From Candidatus Brocadiales bacterium (GTDB lineage: Bacteria > Planctomycetota > Brocadiia > Brocadiales > Bathyanammoxibiaceae): 20,328 nt of DNA. A program made the translations under genes and the position numbers. The stretch covers positions 1 through 20,328 of the forward strand of contig JAUQZZ010000016.1 of the NCBI GenBank assembly GCA_030586765.1. Direction: 5' to 3'. Of this stretch, positions 1-7,169 are shown one piece after another. How positions within the stretch are numbered: the stretch's first letter is position 1; each line of letters starts with the position of its first letter. The notes under the pieces were generated by a model. It did no database searches, was not told the origin of the DNA, and saw only the letters and a list, made by a program, of their open reading frames with translations.

Positions 1-47
1 GCTCTGGAAAGGGCCGCCTATCCATTTTCTTATTACTTTTTCAGAGG
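1..47. repeat. Right half of a folded interspersed repeat (copy 1, cut by window edge)
   Basis: The 18 bases GAAAGGGCCGCCTATCCA at 7-24 recur exactly at 13206-13223. In both places they are followed by a T-rich stretch containing TACTTTT and then CAGAG (42-46 here, 13237-13241 there). At the second site these bases are the right arm of a long inverted repeat, so the left arm here probably lies before base 1. The segment ends about 55 bases upstream of the NicO-type gene. It contains no reading frame. Whether it is a decayed transposable element or a functional leader element cannot be told from two copies. Confidence 0.7.
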
Positions 48-101
48 TCTCGATATATAAAGTGAGGCCACATCTTCAAGAGGCTTACTAGACCTTAACA
101 G

Positions 102-716
102 ATGAAGGCACTATTATTATCTGCCTTAGGTATAGGGATAATCCACTCCCTGGCCCCGGACCACTGGCTTCCCTTTGCCTCCATAGCCAAGGCCCAGGGT
201 TGGTCCAGGAGGAAGCTCCTGGGGGTGAGTTTCTTAGGAGGCCTGGGCCACGTAGGCTCTAGCTTCCTTCTCGGGGCCCTTGGGATAGTCTTTGGTTTGG
301 GCCTTGCCCACATGAACAAGATGGAGTCTATGAGGGGAGACATCGCAGGCTTTCTCCTCATCGGATTTGGTGTGGCCTACGCCCTTTGGGGATTGAAGCA
401 CGTAAGGCACCATCACCTGCATCTAGATAAGGGTGCTACTATAACCCTCTGGACCCTTATGGCCATATTCATCTTTGGCCCTTGTGAACCCCTGATACCC
501 CTTATGTTCCTAGCTACACAGCACGGGTGGCCTGGGATATGGCTCACTGCGGCGACCTTTTCTCTTGTTACCATTTTTATGGTGGTATTCCAGAGTTATC
601 TTGCTTATATAGGAATGAACCTCCTTCCCCAGAGGGCCCTGGAGCGCTGGTCTCACGTTATGGCTGGGGGAATTATAACCATTACCGGATTTGCGGTTAT
701 GTTTTTAGGTATCTAG
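102..716 (+). CDS. NicO/NiCoT-like membrane transporter, HX4DH type (paralog 1)
   Basis: This 204-residue polytopic inner-membrane protein of the LysE/NicO/DsbD-like superfamily has about six hydrophobic segments. The first helix carries HSLAPDH (residues 15-21), which fits the HX4DH metal-binding signature of nickel/cobalt permeases. A second conserved His is at H50 (GLGH). A His-rich loop KHVRHHHLHLDK (99-110) separates the two halves, and GPCEPLIPL (126-134) resembles the Cys-Pro motif of CcdA/DsbD-type helices. It is a paralog of the protein at 12474-13094. The ATG start is supported by alignment with that paralog; the Shine-Dalgarno sequence is poor. It converges on the Sec methyltransferase. 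The superfamily call is fairly firm. The substrate (Ni, Co, another metal, or a selenium/arsenic species) is unknown. Confidence 0.75.
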   Translation: MKALLLSALGIGIIHSLAPDHWLPFASIAKAQGWSRRKLLGVSFLGGLGHVGSSFLLGALGIVFGLGLAHMNKMESMRGDIAGFLLIGFGVAYALWGLKHVRHHHLHLDKGATITLWTLMAIFIFGPCEPLIPLMFLATQHGWPGIWLTAATFSLVTIFMVVFQSYLAYIGMNLLPQRALERWSHVMAGGIITITGFAVMFLGI

Positions 717-735
717 TGGCATCTAGGCTATGCTA

Positions 736-790
736 ATTGTAGTGGCGGAGTTTACTCTGCTTATAGTCGAGCATGCTCGACCACTACAAT
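736..790. repeat. Intergenic three-arm inverted repeat between convergent genes
   Basis: Outer arms ATTGTAGTGG (736-745) and CCACTACAAT (781-790) are perfectly complementary. They enclose a small hairpin CGGAG/CTCTG (746-759, one G-T pair) and the 14-base palindrome TCGAGCATGCTCGA (767-780). The element fills the space between the stop of the NicO gene (716) and the true stop of the methyltransferase (792). It may end transcription in both directions, although there is no long T-run, or it may be a REP/MITE-type insertion. Confidence 0.7.
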
Positions 791-791
791 A

Positions 792-1538
792 TTAAGGTTT
801 TCTAGCCACGAAGGTAGCGCCCACTGTAAATTGGGAAGTGCGGTACCCTGTCCTGCTTATCATTCTTGCTTCAACAAATCCTGCCTTTTTTAAGAGTTCC
901 AGGAAGGACCTTCCTGGTATTGCGCCACAGATTCAGTCAGACCAGGTGCCCAGCCGTTCCACTGTGGCCTGGTCTACGCCCTCTTCAAGGATGATATCTG
1001 CCCCGTAGAAGCGGCCACCGGGTTTAAGAACTCGATAGATTTCCTGAATCACACGCTCCTTGTCAAGACAGAGGTTTATAACGCCGTTAGTCATGGCAAG
1101 GTCAATAGAAGCATCCTCCAAGGGAAGGTTTTCTACCGGCCCTTCTTTAAATTCCACATTTTCGATACCTAGCAGGAGGCGATTACTCTCCGCCTTGCGT
1201 ATCATCTCAGAGGTCATATCAATCCCTATGACCCGTCCCTTAGGGCCTACCCTTCTGGCCACGAGGAAGGCGTCCATACCCGCTCCAGAACCTAGGTCTA
1301 ACACTATTTCACCCTCTCGCACTGGGCCCAGGGCAAGAGGGCAACCTACCCCAGCAAAGGACTCTGTTACAGAGCTTGGTAGCCCATCGATTTCTGTTGG
1401 GTTATAGCCTAATCTCTTGGCGCTCTCGGGGCCTACAGGAAATCTCTTCTCGGAGGCAGGGTTCTTAGCAATCCTGCAAAACCTGTTCTTAATGGCTTCT
1501 TGAACCTCTCTAGGTATTATAGATGAGGCCTTTTCCAT
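792..1538 (-). CDS. ArsM-like SAM-dependent methyltransferase, selenoprotein (Sec202, TGA recoded)
   Basis: Class I SAM methyltransferase of the arsenite-methyltransferase type, 248 residues when TGA 933-935 is read as selenocysteine. Motif I VLDLGSGAGMD is at residues 79-89, GIDMT at 105-109 and LKPGGRF at 171-177. Read as a stop, the TGA would cut the protein at 201 residues, just after GTWSD, where this family continues with W-x-x-C-x-x-GA. Reading through gives WSDUICGAIPGRSF, then FLELLKKAGF and TGYRTSQFTVGATFVARKP, ending at TAA 792-794. This is the expected family C-terminus, with U202 where ArsM proteins have an arsenic-binding Cys. C204 lies two residues away. A hairpin fitting a bacterial SECIS follows the UGA, and selA/selB are in the window. 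The gene follows the Cys-rich YHS gene by 43 bases, probably in one operon. The SD is weak (GAGGG about 11 bases upstream). Substrate is uncertain because the middle ArsM Cys is Gly here. Confidence 0.9.
899..917 (-). promoter_or_regulatory. Candidate bacterial SECIS hairpin
   Basis: On the coding (minus) strand, CCAGGAAGGTCCTTCCTGG starts 15 bases after the UGA. It can fold into a 7-bp stem CCAGGAA/TTCCTGG with loop GGUCC, or 8 bp with a GUC loop. The apical loop lies 22 bases downstream of the UGA. Known bacterial SECIS elements, such as E. coli fdhF, place a short stem-loop immediately 3' of the UGA with G and U in a GGUC-like loop read by the C-terminal winged helices of SelB. Loop content and spacing match; I see no obvious bulged U in the stem. 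The hairpin lies in coding sequence (residues 208-214). Confidence 0.75.
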
Positions 1539-1581
1539 ATGCTTTTTTACCCTCTTTGGCAGTATGCCGAAAGTTTTGACT

Positions 1582-1905
1582 TTAAGGTACTAACCGCTCT
1601 TTATAGCACTGGCATTTTCCTTCCTTTTTTCCACGGAAAAAGGCGCAGTTAAATCCGCCCCTTTTGCAATTCTCAGTAGGGCATGGGCAACCGTACCTCT
1701 GTGGGTTTTTTTCAAAGAGGTCTATACATTTATTACAACAGAAACTATAGGTTTTCCCATCGTACTTATAGCCGATTGCCTTTGATTTATCTACCTCCTT
1801 CAGGCAAGCAGGACAGAGGGCCTCCTCGGTCAGGAGACCCTGTGAGGGATTCGAGATAAAAAGGCAAAGGATAAGAAGGCTAAAACAAATAACTCTGGGT
1901 ATCAT
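1582..1905 (-). CDS. Secreted Cys-rich YHS/TRASH-like metal-binding protein
   Basis: 107 residues. An N-terminal hydrophobic segment (about 5-18) with SNPSQG after it looks like a signal peptide, so the mature protein should be periplasmic. CPAC (31-34) and FCCNKC (55-60) around GYKYDGKTYSF form a YHS/TRASH-like metal-binding fold. The C-terminal extension GCPCPTENC...C...CQC (72-100) adds six more Cys. Eleven Cys lie in the mature part. The start is ATG 1903-1905: AAAAGGAGAACAAG immediately precedes it, and the longer frame to 1938 puts an unlikely 11 residues ahead of the signal peptide. Stop TAA. It is followed by the Sec methyltransferase, so it may bind or hand over a thiophilic metal or metalloid. 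That role is inferred; no substrate is visible. Confidence 0.75.
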   Translation of the reverse strand: MIPRVICFSLLILCLFISNPSQGLLTEEALCPACLKEVDKSKAIGYKYDGKTYSFCCNKCIDLFEKNPQRYGCPCPTENCKRGGFNCAFFRGKKEGKCQCYKERLVP

Positions 1906-2058
1906 CTTGTTCTCCTTTTGCTCAAGATTTGGAGGCAAAGAGGTAGAGTTCTTTCAACTTTCTATAGGCGTTTATACCCCCTCCCAACTCTTCTTTCGCC
2001 TGACCCTTCGCTCTGCTCAGGGCTTAGGCTCAGGACAAGCCTTTTTGGCAAATCTTAT

Positions 2059-2130
2059 GGGTAGTCGCATCCGCCTGAGGCGGACTGGCCTGCTAGGACA
2101 CGTTTCGGGTCTGGAGACCCGAAGCTACCC
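2059..2130. repeat. Cloverleaf-like folded element A
   Basis: Outer arms GGGTAG (2059-2064) and CTACCC (2125-2130) enclose a hairpin TCCGCC-tga-GGCGGA (2070-2084) and a strong hairpin TTCGGGTCT-gg-AGACCCGAA (2104-2123). Between these, CCT/AGG could form a weak third hairpin. It is not a tRNA: there is no anticodon arm or T-loop sequence. It lies directly before a second element of similar design. Confidence 0.6.
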
Positions 2131-2143
2131 GCTGAAGACTAAG

Positions 2144-2207
2144 GGTAGATAACGAAGTTTAACTTCGTTGATAGCGTTAGCAACGACCATAAAGGTCGTT
2201 GTCTACC
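2144..2207. repeat. Cloverleaf-like folded element B
   Basis: Outer arms GGTAGA (2144-2149) and TCTACC (2202-2207) enclose AACGAAGT-tta-ACTTCGTT (2151-2169) and CAACGACC-ataaa-GGTCGTTG (2181-2201). GTTG/CAAC can pair in the middle part. The element ends 21 bases from the stop of tldE, so on the minus strand it could act as a 3' structure for that operon. There is no U-run typical of an intrinsic terminator. Confidence 0.6.
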
Positions 2208-2228
2208 GGATTTGCTCCACACAGGGGG

Positions 2229-3539
2229 TTATTCCTCCTTACCTACAACACTGAGGCCTTTGAAGTAGAGGGATGGCAGGTAGTCCATGCCATACCACTC
2301 TGCCTTGTCTCCGATGGCGGCAATATTATTAAAGGCATCAAAGACATTGCCGGCTATCATACAGTCCTTAACCCGCCCTACTAGCTGGCCCTTTTCTATA
2401 AGAAAGCCCAGGTCGATGTTCACTGAGAATTCCCCTGCCAGGGTGTTGCTCTGCCCCCCTCCCAATACCTGATCCACCAGTAGCCCGTAAGGGATGTCCC
2501 TGATCATGTCCTCCGTTTTTGTATCACCAGTTTTGAGGATTAGATTGGTGCAGGCAGGGGCAGGTTGAGATGCAAAACCCCTGAGGCCGTTCCCTGTTGA
2601 CCTGGTGGACATAATCCCTGCAGTCTGGAGGTCGAAGAGAAAATTCTTAAGGACACCGTTTTCAAAGAGGGGGGTGCGCTGGGACCCTATACCTTCTCCA
2701 TCCAGAGGGTAGCTTCCAGGGGCAAAATCAATGGTGGGGTCATCGTATAGGGTTATCCTGCTATCAACGATTTTTTCCCCCAGTTTTCCAAGAAAGGGGG
2801 AGATGCCCTTTTGTACGAGCTTTCCATTACAGCCCATCTCAAAGGTGCTCAGGAGCAGTCCCATAGCCTTAGGGGTGAAGATTACCGGCAAGATGCCAGA
2901 GTTAATCTTGACCTCCCTCTGCGCCAGTTTCATCCTTTCAAGTATCTTCTTTACAGGGTTTAGGAAGGTGTCAGGAATTTTTCTAGAGGACTCCGCCTCA
3001 CCTATCCATATAAGGCCCCTTTCCTTTACCTGTAGAATCTCCGTACTGAGGCCAAAGGTGGTGGAGGTGTTGGATACATCCAGTCCCTGGGAATTAAGCA
3101 GTCTCCTGCGCCATAGGGTCTTTCCTATCTCTATACTGGTGAGGCAGTCTGAGTAGGCTGCCAGGGCTATGACGATGATCTCCCGTCCCGAGGATATGCC
3201 CTTTTCCATAGGAAAGTCCACTACCTTTTTATCGAATATCTTTATTTCTGGAAAGTTCCCGTTGGAAGGGAACGAGAATCTGGCCTCCTGGCCGAACTGG
3301 GCGGAATGAAGGGCCTTTTCTACCAGTTCCTGGGGAGTTCTTAGGTCGGTGGTGCCGGAAAAACCTATCCTGCCATCCTTTATTATCCTCAGCCCTACGC
3401 CCCTTATGGATTTGCTATGTGCATATTTTAATTTATTATTCTCAAAGTTGACAGACTTGGTCTCCCCTTCCTCATATATTACCTCTGCGGAGTCTGCCTT
3501 TTTTAGTGCCAGCTCTAGTATCTTTTCTTCTATCTTCAT
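2229..3539 (-). CDS. tldE: Metalloprotease TldE/PmbA
   Basis: 436 residues, close to the roughly 450 of E. coli TldE (PmbA). The N-terminal part (MKIEEKILELALKKADSAEV...) and the C-terminal part with GNGLRGF...PAPACTNL, GGGQSNTLAGEFSVNI and IEKGQLVGRVKD are typical of the PmbA/TldD family. The TldE subunit lacks the zinc motif HExxxH, and none is present here. In known systems TldE pairs with TldD to form a cytoplasmic heterodimeric protease that degrades or trims peptides, for example microcin B17 precursor and CcdA. It lies downstream of tldD on the same strand, 182 bases away, with a MITE-like repeat in the gap. The ATG at 3537-3539 has no recognisable Shine-Dalgarno sequence because the leader is repeat DNA. 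Stop TAA. Confidence 0.9.
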   Translation of the reverse strand: MKIEEKILELALKKADSAEVIYEEGETKSVNFENNKLKYAHSKSIRGVGLRIIKDGRIGFSGTTDLRTPQELVEKALHSAQFGQEARFSFPSNGNFPEIKIFDKKVVDFPMEKGISSGREIIVIALAAYSDCLTSIEIGKTLWRRRLLNSQGLDVSNTSTTFGLSTEILQVKERGLIWIGEAESSRKIPDTFLNPVKKILERMKLAQREVKINSGILPVIFTPKAMGLLLSTFEMGCNGKLVQKGISPFLGKLGEKIVDSRITLYDDPTIDFAPGSYPLDGEGIGSQRTPLFENGVLKNFLFDLQTAGIMSTRSTGNGLRGFASQPAPACTNLILKTGDTKTEDMIRDIPYGLLVDQVLGGGQSNTLAGEFSVNIDLGFLIEKGQLVGRVKDCMIAGNVFDAFNNIAAIGDKAEWYGMDYLPSLYFKGLSVVGKEE

Positions 3540-3550
3540 AGTTTGTAACT

Positions 3551-3716
3551 TGTAGTCTGTAATTTAAGACCTCTGCTGATCCTATAACTTTCCCCTCCCT
3601 TGATGGGAGGGGTTAGGGGAGGGTGGTATTCACCCCCACCCTACCCTCCCCCATCAAGGGGGAGGGTATAGAACTTTGCCCTACACTTTTTTGGAGGTCT
3701 CAATTTGTAATCTACA
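3551..3716. mobile_element. MITE-like element with terminal inverted repeats and three hairpins
   Basis: Imperfect terminal inverted repeats lie at 3551-3573 and 3694-3716 (17 of 23 positions match by eye, ending in GAGGTCT). Inside are three purine/pyrimidine hairpins: CCCCTCCC-ttgat-GGGAGGGG (3592-3612), AGGGTGG/CCACCCT (3620-3642) and CCCTCCCCC-atcaa-GGGGGAGGG (3644-3666). There is no reading frame, so any movement would need a transposase from elsewhere. It separates tldD from tldE. The outer end resembles bases 42-50 (CAGAGGTCT), linking it to the repeat at the start of the window. Confidence 0.6.
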
Positions 3717-3721
3717 ATGGG

Positions 3722-5083
3722 CTATCTTCCGCCGATTACCACGTTTCTAATCCTTACGTGGGGCCCGCCGTCACTCACCCTGAGGGGCGCCTGTCCTCCC
3801 TTTCCACAGCCGCCCAGTCCACCGTAGAGTATAAGGTTGTTGCCTATGGCATCTATATTCATCAAGGTCTCAAAGACGTTTCCTGTAAGGACGACGTCAC
3901 GAAGTCTCTCTGCTAGCCTTCCGCCTCTTATTTTAAAGGCCTCAGCGGCACTGAAGGTAAACATCTCGTTGTTGGTCTGTCCACCTATGGCGCCTTTACA
4001 ATATATGCCTTCCTGGGTCTCTTGAAGCATCTTTTCGAAGGACCAGCCCCTTGGTTCCATATAGGTGTTGGTCATGCGCACAATAGGTTCATGGGCATAG
4101 CTCAGGGCCCTGGCGTTACCTGTGGGCCTTTCCTGCATCTTGGCAGCGGTCTCTCGGGAGTGGAGTCTGTTGGTTAGGATACCGTCCTTTATAAGATACG
4201 TCTTTTGAGTGGGAACGCCTTCGCTGTCGTATTTGTTGTAACCAGCCTCTCCCTCCAGGGTGCCGTCATCTACGATGGAGAGTTCGTCTATACCAAAGCG
4301 TTTACCTATCTGCATAATCTCCTTCAATTTCTGATTCTCATATATGAAGTCTGCTTCACTCAGGTGGCCAAAGGCCTCGTGGGTAAAGACACCGCAGAGT
4401 CTGGGGTCTACAATGACGGTATAAAGGCCTCCATCTACAGGCTTGGCAGAGAGGAGGTCTACAGCCCTGTGGGTGATATCTTCACACTTATCTTCTAGGC
4501 CCTGTACAATTTGGTATCCTCTGAGGTCACCCACCGACTCCCAGGCCCTCTGGATATTCATCCCTTCTTTTGTTATGGCCAGGAGGTTGATACCGCAGAA
4601 CGTGACCTCCTGTACGATGAGGCTTCCCTCTGAGTTGGCGAAGTACTGGGTCCCGTGGGAGTCCATATAGCGCACTCCGGAGGTCTGAATCTTTTTAGAG
4701 GAAAGGATGATATTATTGTATTTCTGGCAGAGGTCGTGTTTTTCAGCCAGAGAAACACTTCTTGGGTCTATCTTTACTTTAGTTTTTACATGCTCGGTGG
4801 TTAGCGGGATGGGGGCTAGGGTGAGAGTGGAGTTGGCAAGAAACCCAGCCTGTTCTACGGCCGTTTTCACGTAGTTGGGAAGGTTTTCTATATCATTGAA
4901 GGCTACAAAGCCCCAGCCCCCCTTTACCAAGGCCCTGACGCAGCCACCGATACTGTCCCCTTCCGATATAGCCTCTAACTCTTTCCCTGTGAAATTTATG
5001 TTGGTGGCTGAGCCTTCGTGGATTCGGAGCTCTATATAATCGGCTTTAGCCGCCCTGAGGGCACTCTTTATCAGGTCTTCCAT
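3722..5083 (-). CDS. tldD: Zinc metalloprotease TldD
   Basis: 453 residues, against 481 in E. coli TldD. The catalytic zinc motif HExxxH is HEAFGH (residues 235-240, followed by LSEAD). A third zinc ligand, Cys, is expected in the C-terminal GGCGKGGQAPL (424-434), which is followed by DGGPHVRI as in the family. With TldE it forms a cytoplasmic protease with a narrow entrance that acts on unfolded or small peptides. The ATG at 5081-5083 has a G-rich upstream stretch (AAAGGGGGGG) that could serve as ribosome binding site. It starts only 15 bases after the ligA stop, so the two are probably co-transcribed. Stop TAG. Confidence 0.93.
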   Translation of the reverse strand: MEDLIKSALRAAKADYIELRIHEGSATNINFTGKELEAISEGDSIGGCVRALVKGGWGFVAFNDIENLPNYVKTAVEQAGFLANSTLTLAPIPLTTEHVKTKVKIDPRSVSLAEKHDLCQKYNNIILSSKKIQTSGVRYMDSHGTQYFANSEGSLIVQEVTFCGINLLAITKEGMNIQRAWESVGDLRGYQIVQGLEDKCEDITHRAVDLLSAKPVDGGLYTVIVDPRLCGVFTHEAFGHLSEADFIYENQKLKEIMQIGKRFGIDELSIVDDGTLEGEAGYNKYDSEGVPTQKTYLIKDGILTNRLHSRETAAKMQERPTGNARALSYAHEPIVRMTNTYMEPRGWSFEKMLQETQEGIYCKGAIGGQTNNEMFTFSAAEAFKIRGGRLAERLRDVVLTGNVFETLMNIDAIGNNLILYGGLGGCGKGGQAPLRVSDGGPHVRIRNVVIGGR

Positions 5084-5098
5084 GGTGAACCCCCCCTT

Positions 5099-7114
5099 TC
5101 AGCGGGTAGCTATCAACTCCTCAAAATCCTCTTCGCCTATGGTCTTAACCCCCAGGGTCTTGGCTTCTTCTAGTTTTGAGCCTGGGGACTCCCCTGCTAC
5201 CACAAAATCCGTCTTTTTACTTACGCTGGAGGAGACCTTTCCCCCCAGGCTTTTTATGAGTTCCTCTATCTCGTGTCGGGAGTATTTCTTCAGGGTGCCT
5301 GTTACTACGAAGGCCTTTCCAGCTATAGCCGATTCCTTTGGTTTCCTCTCCCTAAGCCTTTTGGTATTGACCCCTGCGGCCTTCAGCTTTTTTATAATGG
5401 TCTTGGTGTGGGCATCGGAGAAGAATTTTACTATACTCCTGGCCATGACAGGTCCCACCTCGTGAACCTCTTCTAGTTCTTCTGCGGTGGCTTCTGAGAG
5501 GGCATCCAGGGAGCCAAGGTGTTCGGCCAGTACCTCAGCGGCGTGGGTTCCTACATGATGTATACCCAGGGCAGATATTAAACGATGAAGGTCCCTGGTC
5601 TTGCTGTCCTTTATACCATCTATAAGGTTTTGAGAGGACTTCTCCGCCATCCTCTCCAGGCCCACCAGGTCCTCATATCTCAGGGAATATATATCGCCGT
5701 AGTCCTTAAGCAGGCCCTTATCTACCAGTTGGTCGATGATGGCGGGCCCCATCCCCTCAATGTCCATAGCATCCCTGCTGGCAAAGTATCTTATGCGCCT
5801 TTTTGCCTGGGCAGGGCATAGGGGATTATAACATCGCAGGTAAACCTCTTCCCTAGCCCGGAGTACTTCTCCTCCACACTCAGGGCATTTACTAGGCGGC
5901 CTAAAAACTCGTTCCTTTCCCGTACGCTTTTCTTTTATGACCTTTACCACCTGGGGTATGATTTCTCCTGCCTTCTGCACGGCTACGTAGTCGCTGATTC
6001 TTATGTCTTTTCGCTCCATCTCATCAAAGTTGTGGAGGGTAGCACGGCTTACGGTAGTGCCTGCTAGATGCACAGGCTCAAGGTGAGCTACGGGGGTGAT
6101 TACGCCTGTCTTTCCTACCTGGAGTACTATGTCCTTTATCCTGGTTATGGCCTGTTCGGGGGGGTATTTGTAGGCTACCACCCACCTGGGTGCCTTGCTG
6201 GTAGCTCCCAGTATCTTCCATTGGTCAAAGGAATCGACCTTTATGACTATCCCATCCACTTCGTAGTCTAGTTTCCTTCTTTTGGTCCTCCACTCCTGGC
6301 AGTACTCCAGTACATTTTCTATGTTCTTGCAGAACCTGTTATGTGGGCTGACAGGTAGGCCAAGGCTCTGGAAGGCTCTCAGGCACTCTATTTGACTGCT
6401 GAGAGCAACCCCCTCGTGATGGCCTATGGAATGGGCAATGAAGCGGAGGCGCCTCTTGGCAGTGAGTTTGGGGTCGAGGAGCTTTAAGGACCCTGCAGCG
6501 GCATTTCTGGGGTTAGCAAATTGAGGCTCCTCGCTTTCCTCCCTTTCCAGGTTTAATGCCTGAAAGTCCTTATTTTGCAGGTAGACCTCTCCCCTGACCT
6601 CTAAGGCCAGGAATTTCTCCCCTGGGGGCTCCAGTCTCAAGGGTATCTCCCTTATAGTCTTGAGGTTTGCCGTGATGTCGTCCCCACGGTAACCGTCCCC
6701 CCTGGTGGCGCCCCATCGGAAGATACCCCTTTGATATGAAAGGGTTACCGCAACTCCATCAATCTTTAGTTCAGCTACATAATTTATCTCCCTTTGTCCC
6801 AGGAGACGCCTCAGCCGTTGATAGAACTCTTTAAGTTCTTCATCAGAATAGACGTTGTCTATACTGAGCATGGGCACCTTGTGTTCAATAGTAGCGAATT
6901 TTGTTAGGGGCTCCCCCCCTACCCTTTGGGTGGGAGAATCTGGGGTAATAAACTGAGGGTGGGCCTTTTCCAGCCGCTGGAGTTCCCTGACTAACTGGTC
7001 ATATTCATAGTCAGTTATTTCCGGCTGGGCCTCTATATAGTATTTGCGGTCGTGGTAGCGTATCTGACGGCGCAGTTCATCTATCCTTTTTTGGACGTCT
7101 TTTTCCTTAGTCAT
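5099..7114 (-). CDS. ligA: NAD-dependent DNA ligase LigA
   Basis: 671 residues from ATG 7112-7114, the usual size for bacterial LigA. In order: domain Ia (HDRKYYIEAQPEITDYEYD, 21-39), the nucleotidyl-transfer motif ELKIDG with adenylated Lys117, the OB domain, a four-Cys zinc finger (CPECGG...CYNPLC), helix-hairpin-helix repeats, and a C-terminal BRCT domain (GKAFVVTGTLKKYSRHEIE to GEEDFEELI). It seals nicks in replication and repair using NAD+. The longer frame to 7165 would start at TTG, at or upstream of the likely transcription start of the promoter at 7170-7197, and would add 17 unfamiliar residues, so it is rejected. It stops at TGA 5099-5101, which is in frame with tldD five codons later; this is a natural stop after a complete BRCT domain. 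Confidence 0.96.
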   Translation of the reverse strand: MTKEKDVQKRIDELRRQIRYHDRKYYIEAQPEITDYEYDQLVRELQRLEKAHPQFITPDSPTQRVGGEPLTKFATIEHKVPMLSIDNVYSDEELKEFYQRLRRLLGQREINYVAELKIDGVAVTLSYQRGIFRWGATRGDGYRGDDITANLKTIREIPLRLEPPGEKFLALEVRGEVYLQNKDFQALNLEREESEEPQFANPRNAAAGSLKLLDPKLTAKRRLRFIAHSIGHHEGVALSSQIECLRAFQSLGLPVSPHNRFCKNIENVLEYCQEWRTKRRKLDYEVDGIVIKVDSFDQWKILGATSKAPRWVVAYKYPPEQAITRIKDIVLQVGKTGVITPVAHLEPVHLAGTTVSRATLHNFDEMERKDIRISDYVAVQKAGEIIPQVVKVIKEKRTGKERVFRPPSKCPECGGEVLRAREEVYLRCYNPLCPAQAKRRIRYFASRDAMDIEGMGPAIIDQLVDKGLLKDYGDIYSLRYEDLVGLERMAEKSSQNLIDGIKDSKTRDLHRLISALGIHHVGTHAAEVLAEHLGSLDALSEATAEELEEVHEVGPVMARSIVKFFSDAHTKTIIKKLKAAGVNTKRLRERKPKESAIAGKAFVVTGTLKKYSRHEIEELIKSLGGKVSSSVSKKTDFVVAGESPGSKLEEAKTLGVKTIGEEDFEELIATR

Positions 7115-7169
7115 GGTCTCTAAGACTCTTGGGAAGGGGCTTTTATTGAAGGAATTTGGAGACAAGTAG

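Larger units (their letters stand above)
1906..2228. other. Intergenic region without a gene, filled with repeat DNA
   Basis: This 323-base gap lies between the end of tldE and the start of the Cys-rich YHS gene. I see no protein gene, tRNA or convincing promoter. Bases 2000-2039 hold CTCAGGGCTTAGGCTCAGG-type degenerate repeats. Bases 2059-2207 hold two folded elements, listed separately. A TATAAA and a TATAGA on the minus strand near 1960-1975 could serve the YHS gene, but neither has a good -35 partner at normal spacing. Confidence 0.6.

Noticed and set aside
1906..1938. A longer Cys-rich YHS protein beginning at 1938
   Set aside because: It puts the AAGGAGA ribosome binding site inside the gene and 11 polar residues before the signal peptide.
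3592..3666. The purine/pyrimidine hairpins as intrinsic terminators
   Set aside because: No T-run follows on either strand, and they lie within terminal inverted repeats like a mobile element.
5081..5101. ligA TGA stop is in frame with the tldD start five codons later, as if Sec or readthrough could fuse them
   Set aside because: LigA is complete through its BRCT domain, TldD has its own start and G-rich upstream site, and no SECIS-like hairpin follows.
7115..7165. A longer LigA beginning at 7165
   Set aside because: It would need a TTG start at or before the predicted transcription start and adds residues outside the family pattern.
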